Source of the DNA: Armatimonadota bacterium
GTDB lineage: Bacteria > Armatimonadota > Armatimonadia > Armatimonadales > Armatimonadaceae
Reading direction: 5' to 3'
Assembly: GCA_014379275.1 (NCBI GenBank)
Contig: JACMMA010000882.1
Location: forward strand, 1 to 6,868
DNA length: 6,868 nt
Position 1 is the stretch's first letter; each line of letters begins with the position of its first letter. Under the pieces are notes generated by a model. That model had not been told where the DNA came from, searched no databases, and worked only from the letters and a program-made list of their open reading frames with translations. The position numbers were made by a program, and so were the translations under genes. Shown here piece by piece: positions 5,812 to 6,868 of this stretch.

Positions 5812-6339
5812 ATGGACCACGCCGCCGAACGGGACCGCTTGCGAAAACGCATCCGGGTTTTCCTGTGGGTCTTCGTCGTCGGGTTGGTGCTGAGCGGCGT
5901 GACGGCGTTCCCGCTCGTCCCGGAAGTGAACCTGCTCGCCCGCTGGCTCGGCGCGTCGGGCGATCCCTCGCAGTACACAGGTCTTGCCCGCTGGATCGCG
6001 ACCGTGCGGGTCGGGTTGAACGACGCCGACGCCCGGTACCCGTTCCTATTCTATGGCACGGACTGGCTGGCGTTCGGGCATCTGGTCATCGCGCTATTTT
6101 TCGTCGGACCGCTCCGCGACCCGGTGCGCAACGTCTTCATACTTCAGGCGGGCGTCGCCGCATGCGTTCTCGTTCTCCCGCTCGCGCTGATCTGCGGTCC
6201 CCTGCGCGGCATCCCGTTCTACTGGCAACTGATCGATTGCTCGTTCGGCGTGTTCGGCGTGATACCGCTCCTGTACTGTTTACGCGATATTCGCCGGTTG
6301 GAACATCTCGAACGCCCAGAAGGGTCAGTTTCTCGCTGA
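5812..6339 (+). CDS. Conserved-looking four-helix membrane protein of unknown function
   Basis: A 175-residue integral membrane protein. It starts 6 bases after the GH172 stop without a well-placed ribosome site (a GGAAGTGA at 5792 is far), so translation is probably coupled to the gene before it. Hydrophobic segments lie at about 15-35, 83-100, 106-127 and 139-157, with a basic N-terminus ('RDRLRKRIR'). Motif-like stretches at membrane edges, 'YPFLFYGTDWLAFGH' (76-90), 'GPLRDPVRN' (99-107) and 'GPLRGIPFYWQLIDCSFG' (129-146), look like family signatures. I recall similar uncharacterised proteins in several phyla but cannot name the family. The partnership with GH172 rests only on the tight spacing. 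The gene ends 31 bases from a convergent gene. Confidence 0.75.
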   Translation: MDHAAERDRLRKRIRVFLWVFVVGLVLSGVTAFPLVPEVNLLARWLGASGDPSQYTGLARWIATVRVGLNDADARYPFLFYGTDWLAFGHLVIALFFVGPLRDPVRNVFILQAGVAACVLVLPLALICGPLRGIPFYWQLIDCSFGVFGVIPLLYCLRDIRRLEHLERPEGSVSR

Positions 6340-6370
6340 GACAGGAATCCTCAGTCCTGCCGGACTCTCG

Positions 6371-6577
6371 TCATTTTGTCGGTGGTGTCGGGGGCGGTTG
6401 TGCCTGTTGCTTCCGTTTTGCCAGGAAATCCGCCGGGGGCGTTGCCGCGACGAACCTTTCGTCGGACTTGTGGGAGTTTGTATCGTTCTTTTTCTCGCCA
6501 CACCCAGATCCGACTGACAGCAACAAAATTAGACTGATAGGCGTGATCCATTGGAAAGTTTGCTTGCTTGAAATCAT
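6371..6577 (-). CDS. Small proline-rich lipoprotein
   Basis: A 68-residue predicted lipoprotein on the minus strand. The start at 6577 is chosen because AGGAG (complement of CTCCT at 6587-6591) sits 9 bases upstream; an ATG 11 codons further up lacks a comparable site and lies inside a stem-loop. It has a basic N-terminus, a hydrophobic core 'ITPISLILLLSVG' and a Gly-Ser-Gly-Cys lipobox with Cys24. The mature part is short and polar, starting 'CGEKKNDTNSHKSDE' and ending with a proline-rich 'AQPPPTPPTK'. It follows a prepilin-like gene on the same strand. Small lipoproteins placed directly after H-X9-DG prepilin genes are, as I recall, common in Armatimonadota and PVC genomes; their function is unknown. 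Confidence 0.66.
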   Translation of the reverse strand: MISSKQTFQWITPISLILLLSVGSGCGEKKNDTNSHKSDERFVAATPPADFLAKRKQQAQPPPTPPTK

Positions 6578-6599
6578 GTTCTGCGTCTCCTGTGGTGTC

Positions 6600-6622
6600 C
6601 CCGCCCGCACAATACGGGCGGG
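6600..6622 (-). repeat. Perfect 8-bp stem-loop between prepilin-like and lipoprotein genes
   Basis: CCCGCCCG (6600-6607) and CGGGCGGG (6615-6622) are perfect complements around a 7-base loop. In the minus-strand transcript this forms an all-GC hairpin starting 16 bases after the prepilin-like stop and ending before the lipoprotein ribosome site. No U-run follows it, so it is not a classic intrinsic terminator. It could lower expression of the second gene, protect the end of the first message, or be a dispersed repeat. Confidence 0.5.
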
Positions 6623-6638
6623 TCGATACTCGCTTCCT

Positions 6639-6868
6639 CTACTTGCGCGAGGCGTCCCACATATTCTTGTCGGGTTGACCGTCCGGGTCGGGATTCGTCG
6701 CTTCCGGCTTCATGGCTTTCACATGCCCATCGACGAACGCGAAGTTGGTCATTGTCGCATGCGCCGCTGTTACGGTTCCTCTTTTGCCTTTAGGCCACGG
6801 TTCCGTCGATTTCCCATTCGGGGTCTCGCCGGGTCCGAACCACCCGTCCATCCAATCGACTCCCGTGA
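6639..6868 (-). CDS. Prepilin-like protein with H-X9-DG motif (DUF1559-type), C-terminal part
   Basis: The frame is open to the right window edge on the minus strand, so only about the last 76 residues are visible; the ATG at 6851 is internal. The segment 'AAHATMTNFAFVDGHVKAM' contains His, nine residues, then Asp-Gly: the H-X9-DG motif of prepilin-type proteins that are abundant in Planctomycetes, Verrucomicrobia, Lentisphaerae and Armatimonadota. The ending 'KNMWDASRK' is also typical of these. In such proteins the N-terminus, outside this window, carries a type IV pilin-like cleavage and methylation site followed by one hydrophobic helix; the protein is thought to be exported by a type II/IV pilin-like system. 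Their cellular role is mostly unknown. It is followed by a small lipoprotein gene 61 bases downstream. Confidence 0.85.
   Translation of the reverse strand, partial: TGVDWMDGWFGPGETPNGKSTEPWPKGKRGTVTAAHATMTNFAFVDGHVKAMKPEATNPDPDGQPDKNMWDASRK

Noticed and set aside
5011..5820. 269-codon open frame antisense to the GH172 gene
   Set aside because: It is fully covered by a well-supported DUF2961 gene on the other strand, its translation resembles no family, and long antisense frames are common in GC-rich genes.
6336..6359. Possible terminator between the converging genes (CTGAG...CTCAG or CAGGA...TCCTG)
   Set aside because: The two stems are only 5 bp, exclude each other, and neither is followed by a T-run on either strand.
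1..6868. CRISPR array, tRNA or rRNA genes, insertion sequence ends
   Set aside because: No regularly spaced repeats, cloverleaf-like sequences, rRNA segments, transposase frames or terminal inverted repeats were seen; the only large repeats are the gene fragments described.

Overview
The window is GC-rich bacterial DNA that runs from the tail of an M16 zinc-peptidase gene, through a block of plus-strand genes, to two minus-strand genes at the right edge. Three traits suggest Armatimonadota or a relative with a PVC-like gene content: a prepilin-type protein ending in an H-X9-DG motif and an 'NMWDASR' tail, a full-length DUF2961/GH172 protein of the 'TGEKGGGGRATEGTG' subgroup, and PD40-propeller lipoproteins. 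The phylum is an inference from gene style, not from a marker gene. Several starts have clear Shine-Dalgarno sequences, and there is one near-consensus sigma-70 promoter.

Layout: (1) 2-412, end of an M16 peptidase. (2) 488-1661, two unrecognised four-helix membrane proteins, each with a strong ribosome binding site. (3) 1721-5805, the most notable part: a promoter (TAGACA-17-TATAAT), a full-length serpin with an inhibitory-type hinge and an export signal, a 107-residue lipoprotein, a short stretch of gene debris, a PD40/TolB-like beta-propeller lipoprotein, and a complete DUF2961/GH172 protein. (4) 5812-6339, a four-helix membrane protein 6 bases after the GH172 gene. (5) On the minus strand, the C-terminal part of a prepilin-like protein (6639 to the right edge) followed by a small lipoprotein (6577-6371), with a perfect 8-bp stem-loop between them.

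The main discovery is in region 3. The 107-residue lipoprotein has the lipoprotein signal and the last blade of the propeller protein joined in frame. It is followed by a copy of the first ~36 codons of the GH172 gene, which fuses directly to a copy of the last ~16 codons of the serpin gene. The order is therefore serpin - propeller(deleted) - GH172(5' end) / serpin(3' end) - propeller - GH172. This is what a head-to-tail duplication of a three-gene unit [serpin - propeller lipoprotein - GH172] leaves after two internal deletions. The copies now differ at roughly 15% of bases in the GH172 piece, so the event is not recent.

A joint role for an envelope serpin, a propeller lipoprotein and a GH172 enzyme is not a system I know. 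That they were duplicated as a unit shows they were already neighbours at that time, but does not prove shared function.
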